Assembly (NCBI GenBank): GCA_020853095.1
Contig: JADYZN010000014.1
Location: forward strand, 62,001 to 126,000
Length of the DNA stretch: 64,000 bases
Reading direction: 5' to 3'
Origin: Phycisphaerales bacterium
GTDB taxonomy: Bacteria > Planctomycetota > Phycisphaerae > Tepidisphaerales > Tepidisphaeraceae
Part shown: positions 24,919 through 34,655 of the stretch, piece after piece
Position numbering within the stretch: the first letter of the stretch is position 1
How the letters are laid out: each line of letters starts with the position of its first letter
Position numbers and translations under genes: made by a program
Notes under the pieces: generated by a model
The model's database searches: none
Told to the model about the DNA's origin: nothing
The model's input: only the letters and a program-made list of their open reading frames with translations

Positions 24919-26571
24919 ATGAGGCGATTGTGGATCATTCCATTGGGGTTGATCGCCCTGTTGGCGGCGGTGATCGCCTGGTCGGGCGGGAAAACCGTCC
25001 CCCGCGCCGATTTCACCTTCATCAATCGCGGCGACGTGGGAACGCTGGACCCCAACCGCATGTCCTGGTTGCAGGACATTCGCCTCGCATATGCTCTCTG
25101 GGAAGGGTTGTACACGCTGGACCCGGCCACGCTTCAGCCCATCCCCGGTTGCGCGGACACAATCGACATCAGCCCTGATCGCAAGACGTACACCTTTCAT
25201 CTTCGGCCCAATGCCCGCTGGAGCGATGGCTCGGCCGTGATGGCGGCGGATTTTGTCTTCGCCTGGCGGCGGATGTTGCGCGAACCGGGGGATTATACTT
25301 ATCTTTTTTTCTACATTGTCGGGGCCAGACAATACAGTGAACAGTATCAATCGGATCCAAACGCCGCTGATTTTGACGCGGTTGCGATTCACGCGACCGA
25401 TCCGCGAACGTTGCGGGTGACGTTGGAGCATCCGGTGGCGTTCTTCGCCGATTTGTGCGCATTCCCTCCGTTTTTTCCGCTCAATGAAAAGTCGATGCGG
25501 CCGTTTGAAAAGCGGGATTCGGCCGGCCGGGTTTCCTATGGACGCGGCTTCACGCGCGAGCCGCACCTGGTGGGCAATGGGCCGTATCACCTGTTGTTCT
25601 GGGATTTCAAACGGCGGCTGCGGCTGGAGCGATCTGAAACGTACTGGAACGTGTCACAGGTCCACAGCCGCACGATCGACATCCTGAGCGTGGACGATCC
25701 GATGGCGTCGTTTCAGACTTACGAAAGCGGCGGGGCGGACTGGGTGGCGGACATCACCGGCGAAATCGCGGCCGAGTTGCGGATCAAGGGAAGGCCGGAC
25801 CTTCACATTTTTCCCGGTTTTGGAACCTATTTTTATTCCATCAACTGCAAGCCCAACCTGCCGGATGGTCATAAAAATCCGTTTGCCGATGCGCGGGTTC
25901 GGCGGGCGTTTTCGATGGCGGTGGATAAAAACCCGATCGTCCGGACGATCACGCGCATGGGGGAACAAACCGCATCCAATTACATTCCCACCGGCATCTT
26001 CGCGGAGTATCCATCGCCCAATGGATTGTCATTTGACGTAACCAAGGCCCGGCAACTGCTGGCCGAGGCGGGTTATCCCGATGGCAGGGGGTTTCCCCAC
26101 GTCACGCTGATGTACAACAACGAGGCCCACCACGGCGACGTGGCCCAGAACGTGCAGCACCAGTGGTCGAAAAATCTGAACGTGTCGGTGGGGCTGGAAG
26201 GACTGGAGATCAAGGTTTTTCGCGAACGTCTGCACAACAAGGATTACGCCATCGCCCGCGCCAGTTGGATCGGCGATTACAACGACCCCTCCACCTTCAC
26301 GGACAAATATCTTTCCTACAGCGAAAACAACGATTCGGCCTGGTCCAACGCCGAGTACGACCGCCTGTGCCGGCGGGCCGCCGTGGAGGGCGATGCGAAA
26401 AAACGATTGGACATGCTGGCGGCTGCCGAGGCGATTTTGCTCAACGAAGCGCCGATCATCCCGATCTATTATTACGTCAACGCCTACCTGTTTCGCGGCA
26501 ACGTTCACGGATTGCCGTTGAACCCCCGCAACATGGTCATGCTCCAGTCGGTCCGGGTCGGCCGGCCGTGA
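24919..26571 (+). CDS. Oligopeptide ABC transporter substrate-binding protein (OppA-like)
   Basis: 550 residues of the SBP_bac_5 family, which binds peptides outside the inner membrane for an Opp/Dpp importer. An uncleaved or signal-type hydrophobic N-terminus (LWIIPLGLIALLAAVIAW) has no lipobox Cys. Family text is clear: FINRGDVGTLDPNRMSW, YALWEGLYTLDPATLQPIPG, and TYTFHLRPNARWSDGSAVMAADFVFAWRRML. The C-terminal lobe has DYNDPSTFTDKYLS. No permease or ATPase genes are adjacent, so it would have to work with a transporter elsewhere. Confidence 0.92.
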   Translation: MRRLWIIPLGLIALLAAVIAWSGGKTVPRADFTFINRGDVGTLDPNRMSWLQDIRLAYALWEGLYTLDPATLQPIPGCADTIDISPDRKTYTFHLRPNARWSDGSAVMAADFVFAWRRMLREPGDYTYLFFYIVGARQYSEQYQSDPNAADFDAVAIHATDPRTLRVTLEHPVAFFADLCAFPPFFPLNEKSMRPFEKRDSAGRVSYGRGFTREPHLVGNGPYHLLFWDFKRRLRLERSETYWNVSQVHSRTIDILSVDDPMASFQTYESGGADWVADITGEIAAELRIKGRPDLHIFPGFGTYFYSINCKPNLPDGHKNPFADARVRRAFSMAVDKNPIVRTITRMGEQTASNYIPTGIFAEYPSPNGLSFDVTKARQLLAEAGYPDGRGFPHVTLMYNNEAHHGDVAQNVQHQWSKNLNVSVGLEGLEIKVFRERLHNKDYAIARASWIGDYNDPSTFTDKYLSYSENNDSAWSNAEYDRLCRRAAVEGDAKKRLDMLAAAEAILLNEAPIIPIYYYVNAYLFRGNVHGLPLNPRNMVMLQSVRVGRP

Positions 26572-26585
26572 GGTTCAACGCTTTG

Positions 26586-26607
26586 AGCCTATCCGGACAG
26601 GCTTTTA
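26586..26607 (+). terminator. Short hairpin terminator after the OppA-like gene
   Basis: AGCCT (26586-26590) pairs with AGGCT (26599-26603) around ATCCGGAC, followed by TTTTA, 15 bp after the stop codon. The stem is short, so termination may be partial. The hairpin reaches to the stop codon of the convergent ompH-like gene. Confidence 0.45.
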
Positions 26608-27195
26608 TCCCCGGGATTTGTATTTGGCGTCCAGCAGCGCGATGACATCCGCGCTGATGTCCGCTTTTTGCGAGGCGAACAGGACGTTCCTTCCCGCGAT
26701 GATCGAACGAAGTTGATCGCCGGTGATCGCGTCCAACGTCGGCGGAAACTCCGGATGTTGTTCGGCCAGGACCAGGTCCAGCCCCCGCTGGGCGGCGATT
26801 TCGCCGACGGCGGCCTCGATTTTTTCAAACAACGTCTTCATCTGCTCCTTCTGCGTCCGGTCGATTTCCATCTGCATCAGTTCCTTCCAGGCGCGGTAGT
26901 CGATGGCCGCCTTGAGATATTCCTGATTGCGGGATTGAAATTCCGGGCTGTCGGGTTTGAGCAGGTCGCGGGCCTGTTTTTTCGAGTTGAGGTCTTCCTG
27001 CTTCTGGTGGTCGGTGGCCTCAAGGGATTTGCGGTCGTTTTCGATCTTCTGCTTGAGGTCCTTGGTCTCCTGCATCTCGCTGAAGATGCGGGCGGTGTTG
27101 ACGATGGCGATTTTCAGGTTTTCCTGAGCCCGCACCGGGGCGGCCATCGCGAAAATTGCCAGAAGCACGACAGGAACCAGGCGGCGAGTGGACAT
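26605..27195 (-). CDS. OmpH/Skp-family periplasmic chaperone
   Basis: 196 residues. Signal peptide (LVPVVLLAIFAMAAPVRAQ), then the OmpH/Skp pattern: KIAIVNTARIFSEMQETKDLKQK, a long charged coiled coil (ENDRKSLEATDHQKQEDLNSKKQ), and a closing AAVGEIAAQRGLDLVLAEQHP. Skp escorts unfolded outer-membrane proteins across the periplasm as a jellyfish-like trimer. An AAGGATG ribosome site precedes the ATG. Together with the LptD-like gene it supports a diderm envelope with beta-barrel proteins. Confidence 0.88.
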   Translation of the reverse strand: MSTRRLVPVVLLAIFAMAAPVRAQENLKIAIVNTARIFSEMQETKDLKQKIENDRKSLEATDHQKQEDLNSKKQARDLLKPDSPEFQSRNQEYLKAAIDYRAWKELMQMEIDRTQKEQMKTLFEKIEAAVGEIAAQRGLDLVLAEQHPEFPPTLDAITGDQLRSIIAGRNVLFASQKADISADVIALLDAKYKSRG

Positions 27196-27346
27196 TGAAG
27201 TTCATCCTTTCCATGGGGATCAGAGCCACCGGCGGCGGGGAATTGCCCAGAGTCAATCCCATCACGACGCCCCGGCGCCCCATCCCGCAGGTGAAGGATG
27301 AAGCATAATCGACGATTGGGCGGCCTACAACTTTTTGGACCGCGAC

Positions 27347-29218
27347 CTATTCCACCGTCACGCTTTTGGCGAGGTTTCGTGGTTTGTCCACGTTGCACCC
27401 GCGGGCCAGCGCCGCGTGATAGGCGATCAACTGCAGCGGCACCACCGTCAACAGCGGTTGCAGGCATTCCATGACATCGGGCACCTCGATGACGTGTTCG
27501 GAATAGCGTCGGATGTGCGTATCCCCCTCGGTCGCCACCGCGATGATTTTGCCGCCGCGGGCGCGGACTTCCTCGATGTTGCTGATGACCTTGTCGTACT
27601 GCGATCCGCGCGTGGCGATGAAGACGACCGGCATCCCGTCGTTGATCAACGCGATCGGGCCGTGTTTCATCTCGGCCGCGGGCATCCCCTCGGCGTGGAT
27701 GTAACTGATTTCCTTGAGCTTTAACGCCCCCTCCAATGCCACCGGATAATGATAACCGCGGCCCAGGAACAGCCAGTTTTCCCGTTCGCAGAACTGTTCA
27801 ACGATCCCGCGGATGTGGTCGCTTTGTTCCAGCACCTTGGTCATCTGGTCGGGGATGGCGCACAGGCCGTCGATCACCTCCTGGCATTGCGCCTGGCTCA
27901 TGAACCGCCGCCGGCCGACGTACAGCGCCAGCATCGCCAGCACGACGATCTGGCAGGTGAACGCCTTGGTGCTGGCCACGCCGATTTCCGGCCCCGCGTG
28001 CAGATAAATCCCCGCATCGGTCTCCCGCGCGATCGTTGAACCCACGGCGTTGATGACGCCCAGCGCCAAGGCCCCTCGTTCCTTGGCCTCGCGCAGCGCC
28101 GCCAGCGTGTCGGCCGTCTCGCCCGACTGGCTGATGGCCACCACCACGGTTCCCTCTTCCACGATCGGATTGCGATAGCGGAACTCCGAGGCATAGGTGC
28201 ATTCGGTGACGATTTTGGCCAGGTCCTCCATCAGGTAATCGCCCACCAGCCCCGCGTGCCACGCCGTCCCCTGGCCGGTGAGAATGATCCGGTGGGCGCG
28301 AATCAGTTCGCGCGTGTATTTGGAGACGCCCCCCAGCACGATCCGGCCGTCTTTTTGTTCCGCACGCCCGCGAAGGGTGTTGCTGATGGCGGTCGGCTGC
28401 TCAAAAATCTCCTTGAGCATGTAGTGCGGATAATCCCCCAGCTCGTATTCCTCCAGCTTGTTTTCCAGTTGCGACACCACCGGGCTGATCGCGATGTCGT
28501 CGATCGTGCAGGTGCGAAACGCCTCCGGCTTCAGGATCGCCATCTCGTTGTCGTTCAGATAAATCACCTGCGTGGTGTGTTCGACGATCGCGCTGGCATC
28601 CGATGCGACGACGTATTCATCCTTGCCGACGCCGATGATCAACGGGCTGCCCTTGCGCGCCACCACCAGCGTGTCCGGCTCATCCTTGCAGATCACCGCG
28701 ATGCCGTACGTCCCTTCCACCTGGTGCAGCGCCCCCTGCACGGCACGCTGCAACAGCGAAACGCCGGCCGGGATGTGGTTCTGCGCCTTCATCTGGTCGT
28801 ACAAATCCCCAATCAGAACGGCCAACACCTCGGTGTCGGTCTGACTGGAAAACTGGTGTCCCTTGCCGGACAGGAATTTTTTCAGCGCGGCGTAGTTTTC
28901 GATGATTCCGTTGTGAACCAGCGCGATCCGGCCGGAATTGTCCAGGTGGGGGTGGGCGTTGCATTCGGTGGGGGCGCCATGCGTGGCCCAGCGGGTGTGC
29001 GCCATGCCGATGAAGGCATCGGGCATCGACTGGCCGTTTTGAATCGTATTTTCCAATACGCTGATCCGGCCCACCGCCCGGCGGATGTGCAGGTCGCCGG
29101 CGGTGTCGATCACCGCCACGCCGGCCGAGTCATATCCCCGATATTCCAGCCGCTTCAAACCCTCCACCAACAGCGGTTGAGCGATCTTCCGGCCAACGTA
29201 CGCAACGATTCCACACAT
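27347..29218 (-). CDS. glmS: Glutamine-fructose-6-phosphate aminotransferase (isomerizing)
   Basis: 623 residues (family about 600-625). Catalytic Cys directly after the initiator Met (MCGIVAYVG), then the class II glutaminase domain (about 1-230; RWATHGAPTECNAHPH). Two SIS sugar-isomerase domains follow (about 300-620; ILTGQGTAWHAGLVGDYLME; VVVAISQSGETADTLAAL) and the usual ending PRNLAKSVTVE. Makes glucosamine-6-phosphate for peptidoglycan and lipid A. GGAGGG sits 7 nt before the ATG. No glmS ribozyme-like leader was seen. Confidence 0.97.
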   Translation of the reverse strand: MCGIVAYVGRKIAQPLLVEGLKRLEYRGYDSAGVAVIDTAGDLHIRRAVGRISVLENTIQNGQSMPDAFIGMAHTRWATHGAPTECNAHPHLDNSGRIALVHNGIIENYAALKKFLSGKGHQFSSQTDTEVLAVLIGDLYDQMKAQNHIPAGVSLLQRAVQGALHQVEGTYGIAVICKDEPDTLVVARKGSPLIIGVGKDEYVVASDASAIVEHTTQVIYLNDNEMAILKPEAFRTCTIDDIAISPVVSQLENKLEEYELGDYPHYMLKEIFEQPTAISNTLRGRAEQKDGRIVLGGVSKYTRELIRAHRIILTGQGTAWHAGLVGDYLMEDLAKIVTECTYASEFRYRNPIVEEGTVVVAISQSGETADTLAALREAKERGALALGVINAVGSTIARETDAGIYLHAGPEIGVASTKAFTCQIVVLAMLALYVGRRRFMSQAQCQEVIDGLCAIPDQMTKVLEQSDHIRGIVEQFCERENWLFLGRGYHYPVALEGALKLKEISYIHAEGMPAAEMKHGPIALINDGMPVVFIATRGSQYDKVISNIEEVRARGGKIIAVATEGDTHIRRYSEHVIEVPDVMECLQPLLTVVPLQLIAYHAALARGCNVDKPRNLAKSVTVE

Positions 29219-29436
29219 ATTGTTCCCTCCAAGCCCTTCTTTAGTCAGTGGTAATGAACCAAAACAGGTCGTACCATCGTAGAATATTCAGTGTAGCCGC
29301 GCTTTGGCCGGCGGCCAAGAAAAATCGACCCAAATTAACGGCCTGTTATTTAATCGGACCGTTCGGTTGCAACAATTACCGGGGTTGTGTCGATTTGTGA
29401 CAATTGGGCGATATGAAATCATCCAGGAAGGTCCAC

Positions 29437-30798
29437 ATGGATTTATTTGCGGACGTTCGCGACAAAAACATTCGCAAGGTGGCTCCGCTGGCCGTGCGTA
29501 TGCGTCCGCGAAATCTGGATGAATTTGTCGGCCAGCGGCATTTTCTCGGACCTGGCAAACTGCTCCGTCGGATGTTGCAGGCCGACCGCCTGAGCAGCGT
29601 CCTGTTTTATGGTCCGCCCGGAACCGGCAAAACCACACTTGCGCTGCTGATCGCCCAATACAGCAAAGCCCATTTTGAACAGGTCAACGCCGCCGCCGTC
29701 GGGGTGAAGGAAGTCCGCTCGCTGCTCGACGCCGCGCGGGAACGTCTGGCCACCGGCGGGCGGCGAACGGTTCTTTTTGTCGATGAAATCCATCGCTTCA
29801 ACCGCGCCCAGCAGGATGTTCTTCTGGGAGACGTTGAAAGCGGCCAGGTTTTACTGGTCGGCGCCACCACCGAAAATCCGTTTTTCGCCGTCAATTCCCC
29901 CCTCATCAGTCGAAGCCAGATATTTCAATTCGGCCCGCTGGGCGAACAGGACATCAAAGAGCTGCTCACCCGCGCCATCGCCGATCCGGATCGTGGGTAT
30001 GGCAAATTGTCCATCCGGATCGACGACGCCGCACTCGATCACTGGGCCACCACCAGCGATGGCGATGCCCGCCGGGCGCTGGGGGCGCTGGAGGTGGCGA
30101 TCCGATCCCAGATCGCCGAACAGGGTGAAGAACATCCCATCCACATCACGCTTTTGATTGCCGAAGAATCCATCCAGCGCAAAGCGATCGTGTACGATGC
30201 CACCGGCGATGAGCATTACGACGCCGCCAGCGCGTTGATCAAATCCATGCGCGGCAGCGATCCGGATGCGGCCGTCTATTGGGTGGCCCGGATGCTCGAG
30301 GCGGGCGAAGACCCCCGTTTCATCGCCCGCCGGATCGCCATTCTCGCCAGCGAAGACATCGGCAACGCCGACCCCCGGGCGCTTCAGGTCGCCGCCTCCG
30401 CCTATTCCATCGTCGAACGGATCGGAATGCCCGAGGCTCAACTGACCCTTGGACAGGCCGCCATTTACATGGCCACCGCTCCCAAATCCAACGCCTCCGC
30501 CAAGGCCATCTGGTCCGCCATGGATGATGTTCGCAACGGCCGAACCCTTCCCGTCCCTCGTCATCTGCGCGACACGCATTATTCGGGCGCAACCCGTCTC
30601 GGTCACGGCAGCGGCTATCAATACGCCCACGACCATCCCGGCGGATATGTCCAGCAGGATTATCTGGGGGTTGATAAAGAATATTATGTGCCCACCGATC
30701 GCGGTTTTGAGGCCGAAATTGCCGCCCGAATGGCCCGGTTGAAGCAACCTCAACCTGACAATTCTCCCAACGAGATGGAGAATAATGTGTCTAAATAG
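29437..30798 (+). CDS. rarA: Replication-associated recombination protein RarA (MgsA), AAA ATPase
   Basis: 453 residues from the ATG at 29437 (AGGAAGG upstream). AAA+ clamp-loader-like ATPase that acts at stalled replication forks. Features: PLAVRMRPRNLDEFVGQRHFL, Walker A GPPGTGKTT near residue 55, Walker B VLFVDEIHRFN, sensor region GATTENPFFAVNSPLISR, and the C-terminal MgsA domain (SDPDAAVYWVARMLEAGEDP; YSGATRLGHGSGYQYAHD). The next gene starts 50 bp later on the same strand. Confidence 0.95.
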   Translation: MDLFADVRDKNIRKVAPLAVRMRPRNLDEFVGQRHFLGPGKLLRRMLQADRLSSVLFYGPPGTGKTTLALLIAQYSKAHFEQVNAAAVGVKEVRSLLDAARERLATGGRRTVLFVDEIHRFNRAQQDVLLGDVESGQVLLVGATTENPFFAVNSPLISRSQIFQFGPLGEQDIKELLTRAIADPDRGYGKLSIRIDDAALDHWATTSDGDARRALGALEVAIRSQIAEQGEEHPIHITLLIAEESIQRKAIVYDATGDEHYDAASALIKSMRGSDPDAAVYWVARMLEAGEDPRFIARRIAILASEDIGNADPRALQVAASAYSIVERIGMPEAQLTLGQAAIYMATAPKSNASAKAIWSAMDDVRNGRTLPVPRHLRDTHYSGATRLGHGSGYQYAHDHPGGYVQQDYLGVDKEYYVPTDRGFEAEIAARMARLKQPQPDNSPNEMENNVSK

Positions 30799-30848
30799 GA
30801 TATGATGGTCTGATGTTCATGGGGGAACCGGGGTTGAGGGATTGCGAT

Positions 30849-31448
30849 ATGGCCGAGGGTAGCAACAAAACCATCATCCGACGGCAGCTTCGCGAAAAGC
30901 TGGCCGCCATGCCCGTCGACCTTCGTCATCGCAAAAGCATCGCCGCCTGTGATCTGATCGCCGCCAGCCCTGAATTTCATCAGGCTTGGGTCATCATGCT
31001 CTTTTTGAGTACATCCGAGGAGGTTGATACCGCCCCGTTGGCCTTGCGGGCCTGGCAGGCGGGCAAGACGGTCGTCGTCCCCAAAGTATCGTGGGATCAG
31101 CGGCGGATCCTGCCGGTGGAGATCAACAGCCTACAGACCGGCCTGACCGTCTCCGGCTCAGGCGTCCGTGAGCCGCTGGCCGGCAAGCCGGTCCCGCTTG
31201 AATTCATCGACCTGGTGATCGTCCCGGGGCTGGGTTTTACCGAAAAAGGCCATCGCATCGGGCGCGGGATGGGATTTTACGACCGGTTCCTTGCCCAGAG
31301 CGATTTTCTGGGTTTGTCGTGCGGCCTCTGTTTTCAGGAACAGGTCGTCGAGGAATTGCCGATGCTTGACCATGATATGCCACTGAGTATGCTGGTCAGC
31401 GACCACGGAATTCGACGATTCAGCACAAGCTGTATCCGCCAGCCGTAA
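30849..31448 (+). CDS. 5-formyltetrahydrofolate cyclo-ligase
   Basis: 199 residues from the ATG at 30849 (GAGGG upstream). Converts 5-formyl-THF to 5,10-methenyl-THF using ATP. Family signatures: RQLREKLAAM near the N-terminus, IMLFLSTSEEVDT, VVPKV, and the substrate loop GLGFTEKGHRIGRGMGFYDR. Located 50 bp after rarA on the same strand, an arrangement that may be an operon. Confidence 0.9.
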   Translation: MAEGSNKTIIRRQLREKLAAMPVDLRHRKSIAACDLIAASPEFHQAWVIMLFLSTSEEVDTAPLALRAWQAGKTVVVPKVSWDQRRILPVEINSLQTGLTVSGSGVREPLAGKPVPLEFIDLVIVPGLGFTEKGHRIGRGMGFYDRFLAQSDFLGLSCGLCFQEQVVEELPMLDHDMPLSMLVSDHGIRRFSTSCIRQP

Positions 31449-31511
31449 GATGGATTGCGGATGGTTGAAATTTCATGATCTTCCTCACTTGAGAACATGG
31501 AGGTTCTCCAC

Positions 31512-32543
31512 ATGTCTCGTAAACAAACGCGAATCAGCCGGGCTTTGATCGGCATTCTGGGCGTGGCGGTGGTGCTGGGCCTGGTGTCCTATTTCCACAA
31601 TGTCAACAAGAGCAAGGCGTTGGAAACCGCAAACGCGCCGCAGCCGTTGCCGGTGACCCCCGCGGTGGCGCCGCACGCGCCGCAGGCTGTTCCGCCGCCG
31701 ACATCCCAACCCGCGCCGGTGGTGTCGCGCACGCCGGATGCAACCCACACGGCCGTCAACCCCGCGCAGCCCGCCGAGCCGGGCACGCTGGCCGAGGGAC
31801 AATCCAAAATCCAATCCGGCGACCTGTTGGCTGGCCGGCAGATCATCAACGACCTGCTCCAGAGCGGCACGCTTTCACCGGCCGAATCGGCCGCCGCCCG
31901 ACAGGCTATCGCCCAGGCCAACCAGACTCTGATTTTTTCCGCCAAGCGATTTCCGAACGATCCGTTTGGCGGAACCTACGTCGTCAAGCCGGGAGACAAC
32001 CTCGCCAAGATCGCTCAGAACCATGACATGACCTGGGAACTGCTGGCCCGCATCAACGGCTTGAACGACCCGCGAAAACTCCGAGCCGGGGCGACGTTGA
32101 AAGTGATCAAGGGGCCGTTTCACGCCATCGTGACCAAGAGCGCTTTCACCATCGACATGTACCTGGGGTCGGCCGGCGAAAAAGGTTCGATGTACGTCAC
32201 CACCTTCAACGTCGGCCTGGGCCGCAACGATTCCACCCCGACCGGCTCATGGATCGTCACGCCGCAGAACAAGTTGAAAAACCCCAAGTTCTGGGGCGCC
32301 TCGGACCTGCCGCCGGCCGAGGCGGACGATCCGAAAAACCCGCTGGGTGAATACTGGATCGGCCTGGAAGGAACGGACGGCCACGCCGTCGGCAAACAAT
32401 CCTACGGCATCCACGGGACCATCGAACCGGATTCCATCGGCAAACAGGAATCGCACGGCTGCATCCGCCTGCGAAATGGCGAAATCGATCTGGTCTACGA
32501 GATGCTCGTCGAAGGCAAAAGCACGGTCATCGTAAAGGATTGA
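31512..32543 (+). CDS. LysM-containing L,D-transpeptidase (YkuD family)
   Basis: 343 residues from the ATG at 31512, which has GGAGG nearby; an in-frame ATG lies at 31497. Order: N-terminal TM anchor (LIGILGVAVVLGLVSYF), Ala/Pro-rich linker (30-95), helical segment, LysM (about 155-200; YVVKPGDNLAKIAQNHDMTW), and YkuD catalytic domain to the end, with GIHGT and SHGCIRLRNGEI holding the catalytic His and Cys. Such enzymes make 3-3 crosslinks or attach proteins to peptidoglycan outside the inner membrane. It indicates that this organism has peptidoglycan. Confidence 0.95.
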   Translation: MSRKQTRISRALIGILGVAVVLGLVSYFHNVNKSKALETANAPQPLPVTPAVAPHAPQAVPPPTSQPAPVVSRTPDATHTAVNPAQPAEPGTLAEGQSKIQSGDLLAGRQIINDLLQSGTLSPAESAAARQAIAQANQTLIFSAKRFPNDPFGGTYVVKPGDNLAKIAQNHDMTWELLARINGLNDPRKLRAGATLKVIKGPFHAIVTKSAFTIDMYLGSAGEKGSMYVTTFNVGLGRNDSTPTGSWIVTPQNKLKNPKFWGASDLPPAEADDPKNPLGEYWIGLEGTDGHAVGKQSYGIHGTIEPDSIGKQESHGCIRLRNGEIDLVYEMLVEGKSTVIVKD

Positions 32544-32593
32544 CCCGGCTTCCCGCCGCGTGTCACGCTGGATCAACTCATGGCCGCAAACCC

Positions 32594-34045
32594 TTATTGC
32601 GGCATGTGCCGGCCGGGCTTGAGAATCTGCACTTTCACCACTTCACTGGGCAGCAGCTTGCCGGCGTTGATCCGCTCATCGGGATCAAACGCCCGTTTGG
32701 TCCGTTGAAACTGCTCCATCGTCGGCTGATCGAACTGATAGTTCATCAGGTGCAGCTTTTCGATTCCCACCCCATGTTCGCCGGTGACGGTTCCGCCGGC
32801 GTCGATGCAGAATTGCAGGACTTTCTCGGCTGCGCGCAGCGTGTTCTGCACCTGGTTGTCATCCCGGTCATCGTACAAAAAAATCGGATGGACGTTGCCA
32901 TCGCCTGCGTGGAAGACGTTGGTGATCTGAAGCCCGTATTCCCGGCCGATCTGGTCGATCTTTTCCAGGACCGAGGCCAGCATCGAACGGGGCACGCACG
33001 CATCCTGCGTACAATAGCTGTGGCTGATCCGACCAATCGCCCCAAAGGCGCTCTTGCGGGCCTTCCAGAGCGCCGCCCTTCGGGCCGGGTCGGCGCTGGT
33101 CTCCAGGCTGGTGGCATGGTTGGACCGGCAGATCTCCTCGATCTGCTTCATCTGCCCATCCAGTAACGCTTCGATCCCGTCGATCTCGATCAGCACCAGC
33201 GCTTGTGTCGCGGGGTCAAAACCGAATCGATACGCATCCTCGATCACCCGCACCATGCTCCCGTCGAGCATCTCCATCGCGCAGGGCAGATGTCCATCGG
33301 CGATGATCTTGCTGACCGTGTGGCACGCATCGGCCGTGCGGCCGAACGTCGCCACGATGGTGCGAAACCCCTGGGCCTTGGGCGCCAATCGAACCTGAAG
33401 CCGCGTGATGATACCGAACGTTCCCTCGCTGCCGCAGATCAATCCCGGCAGGTCCATCGCGGGCGATTCGTAGCATCCCGCCAACGCGCCGGTGCGCAGG
33501 ATCGTTCCATCCGCCAGCACCATCTCCATCCCCAGCACGTGATTGGATGAGACAAAATCCTTCAGCGTGTGAATCCCCCCGGCATTGGTGGCCGCGTTGC
33601 CGCCGATGGTCGATGCCTTCTGCGACGATGGATCGGGCGCGAAATGATACGCCGACCCGCCCGGCAGCAGTGCCACCGCATCGGTCAACGCGGTGTTCCG
33701 CACGCCCGCCTCCACGTCCGCCACGCGATTGCGCAGGTCGATCGAATGGATGCGGTTCATCCGGCTGGTGGAGACGATCACGCCGTTCTCAAACGCCACG
33801 CACCCTCCCGCCAGCCCCGTCCCCGTCCCGCGCGGCACAATCTGCACCCCCGCGGCCGCCAGCAGCTTCACGATCCGCACCACCTGCTCGGTGTTTGTCG
33901 GAAAGACCACCGCCCCCGGCCTGGCCCGTGCGATGGTGAATCCATCAAATTCATAGACGAACAACTCGGAGGGATCGACCATCAATCCGCCCGCCGGCAA
34001 TATCCCGGCCAGTTCCGCCTGCAATTCAGCCGTCATCATCTCCAT
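32594..34045 (-). CDS. FAD-linked oxidase, GlcD-like
   Basis: About 483 residues from the ATG at 34045; the frame extends to 34132 but the extra part looks non-coding. FAD_binding_4 domain (FPTNTEQVVRIVKLLAAAG, PRGTGTGLAGGCVAF), then a FAD-oxidase C-terminal domain (NVFHAGDGNVHPIFLYDD, GTVTGEHGVGIEKL, and an ending like FDPDERINAGKLLP). Members oxidise glycolate or D-lactate; the flavin subunit GlcD needs GlcE/GlcF in some hosts, and these are absent here. Divergent from dut. Substrate not decided by sequence alone. Confidence 0.88.
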   Translation of the reverse strand: MEMMTAELQAELAGILPAGGLMVDPSELFVYEFDGFTIARARPGAVVFPTNTEQVVRIVKLLAAAGVQIVPRGTGTGLAGGCVAFENGVIVSTSRMNRIHSIDLRNRVADVEAGVRNTALTDAVALLPGGSAYHFAPDPSSQKASTIGGNAATNAGGIHTLKDFVSSNHVLGMEMVLADGTILRTGALAGCYESPAMDLPGLICGSEGTFGIITRLQVRLAPKAQGFRTIVATFGRTADACHTVSKIIADGHLPCAMEMLDGSMVRVIEDAYRFGFDPATQALVLIEIDGIEALLDGQMKQIEEICRSNHATSLETSADPARRAALWKARKSAFGAIGRISHSYCTQDACVPRSMLASVLEKIDQIGREYGLQITNVFHAGDGNVHPIFLYDDRDDNQVQNTLRAAEKVLQFCIDAGGTVTGEHGVGIEKLHLMNYQFDQPTMEQFQRTKRAFDPDERINAGKLLPSEVVKVQILKPGRHMPQ

Positions 34046-34185
34046 AGCGTAGCCTTGGCCGATCCATTTTTCGACCATCCGAACGACCTGAATTTGTCTG
34101 AAAATTGCTCCAATGAATACTGTTCCGGCCATGAGGCATTGGCCGATAACATCAAAAGTGCCTTGATTGGCAGGTGGAGAACGAT

Positions 34186-34632
34186 GTGAAACCCATACAG
34201 GTCAAAATCTCGCGGATTGGGGGCGGTACCGTTCCCCTGCCGCGAAAAATGACCGAACACGCGGCCGGATTTGACGTGTCGGCGGCGGTCGACCGGCCGG
34301 TGGTGGTCAAAGCAGGCCAGATTCATCGCATTCCCTGCGGTTTTGCGATGGCGCTTCCGCCCGGATACGAAGCGCAGATGCGACCCCGCAGCGGGTTGTC
34401 CAGCAAACATGGCGTGACGCTGATCAATTCCCCCGGAACCATCGATTGCGACTACCGGGGTGAAATCCAGGTGCCGCTGATCAACCTTGGCCCGGCCGAT
34501 TTCACGGTCGAGCCGGGGATGCGCATCGCGCAAATGGTCATCGTCCCCGTGCCGCCGGTTCAACTGGTCGAGGTGGACGCCCTGGATGAGACCTCCCGCG
34601 GCAGCGGCGGTTTTGGACACACGGGACATTAA
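34186..34632 (+). CDS. dut: dUTP diphosphatase
   Basis: 148 residues from the GTG at 34186, which has GGAGA five nt upstream and matches the family start (KPIQVKISR); an in-frame GTG at 34174 is less likely. Trimeric dUTPase motifs: HAAGFDVSAA (motif 1), MRPRSGLSSKHGV (motif 2), SPGTIDCDYRGEIQVPLINL (motif 3), RIAQMVIVPV (motif 4) and a glycine-rich GSGGFGHTGH C-terminal arm (motif 5). Hydrolyses dUTP to dUMP. It lies 23 bp upstream of ftsK. Confidence 0.96.
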   Translation: MKPIQVKISRIGGGTVPLPRKMTEHAAGFDVSAAVDRPVVVKAGQIHRIPCGFAMALPPGYEAQMRPRSGLSSKHGVTLINSPGTIDCDYRGEIQVPLINLGPADFTVEPGMRIAQMVIVPVPPVQLVEVDALDETSRGSGGFGHTGH

Positions 34633-34655
34633 ACGAGCAACGAGCGACGAAAATC

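Noticed and set aside
27347-29436. glmS ribozyme upstream of glmS
   Set aside because: The interval before the glmS start holds no recognisable ribozyme core, and a normal GGAGGG ribosome site is used.
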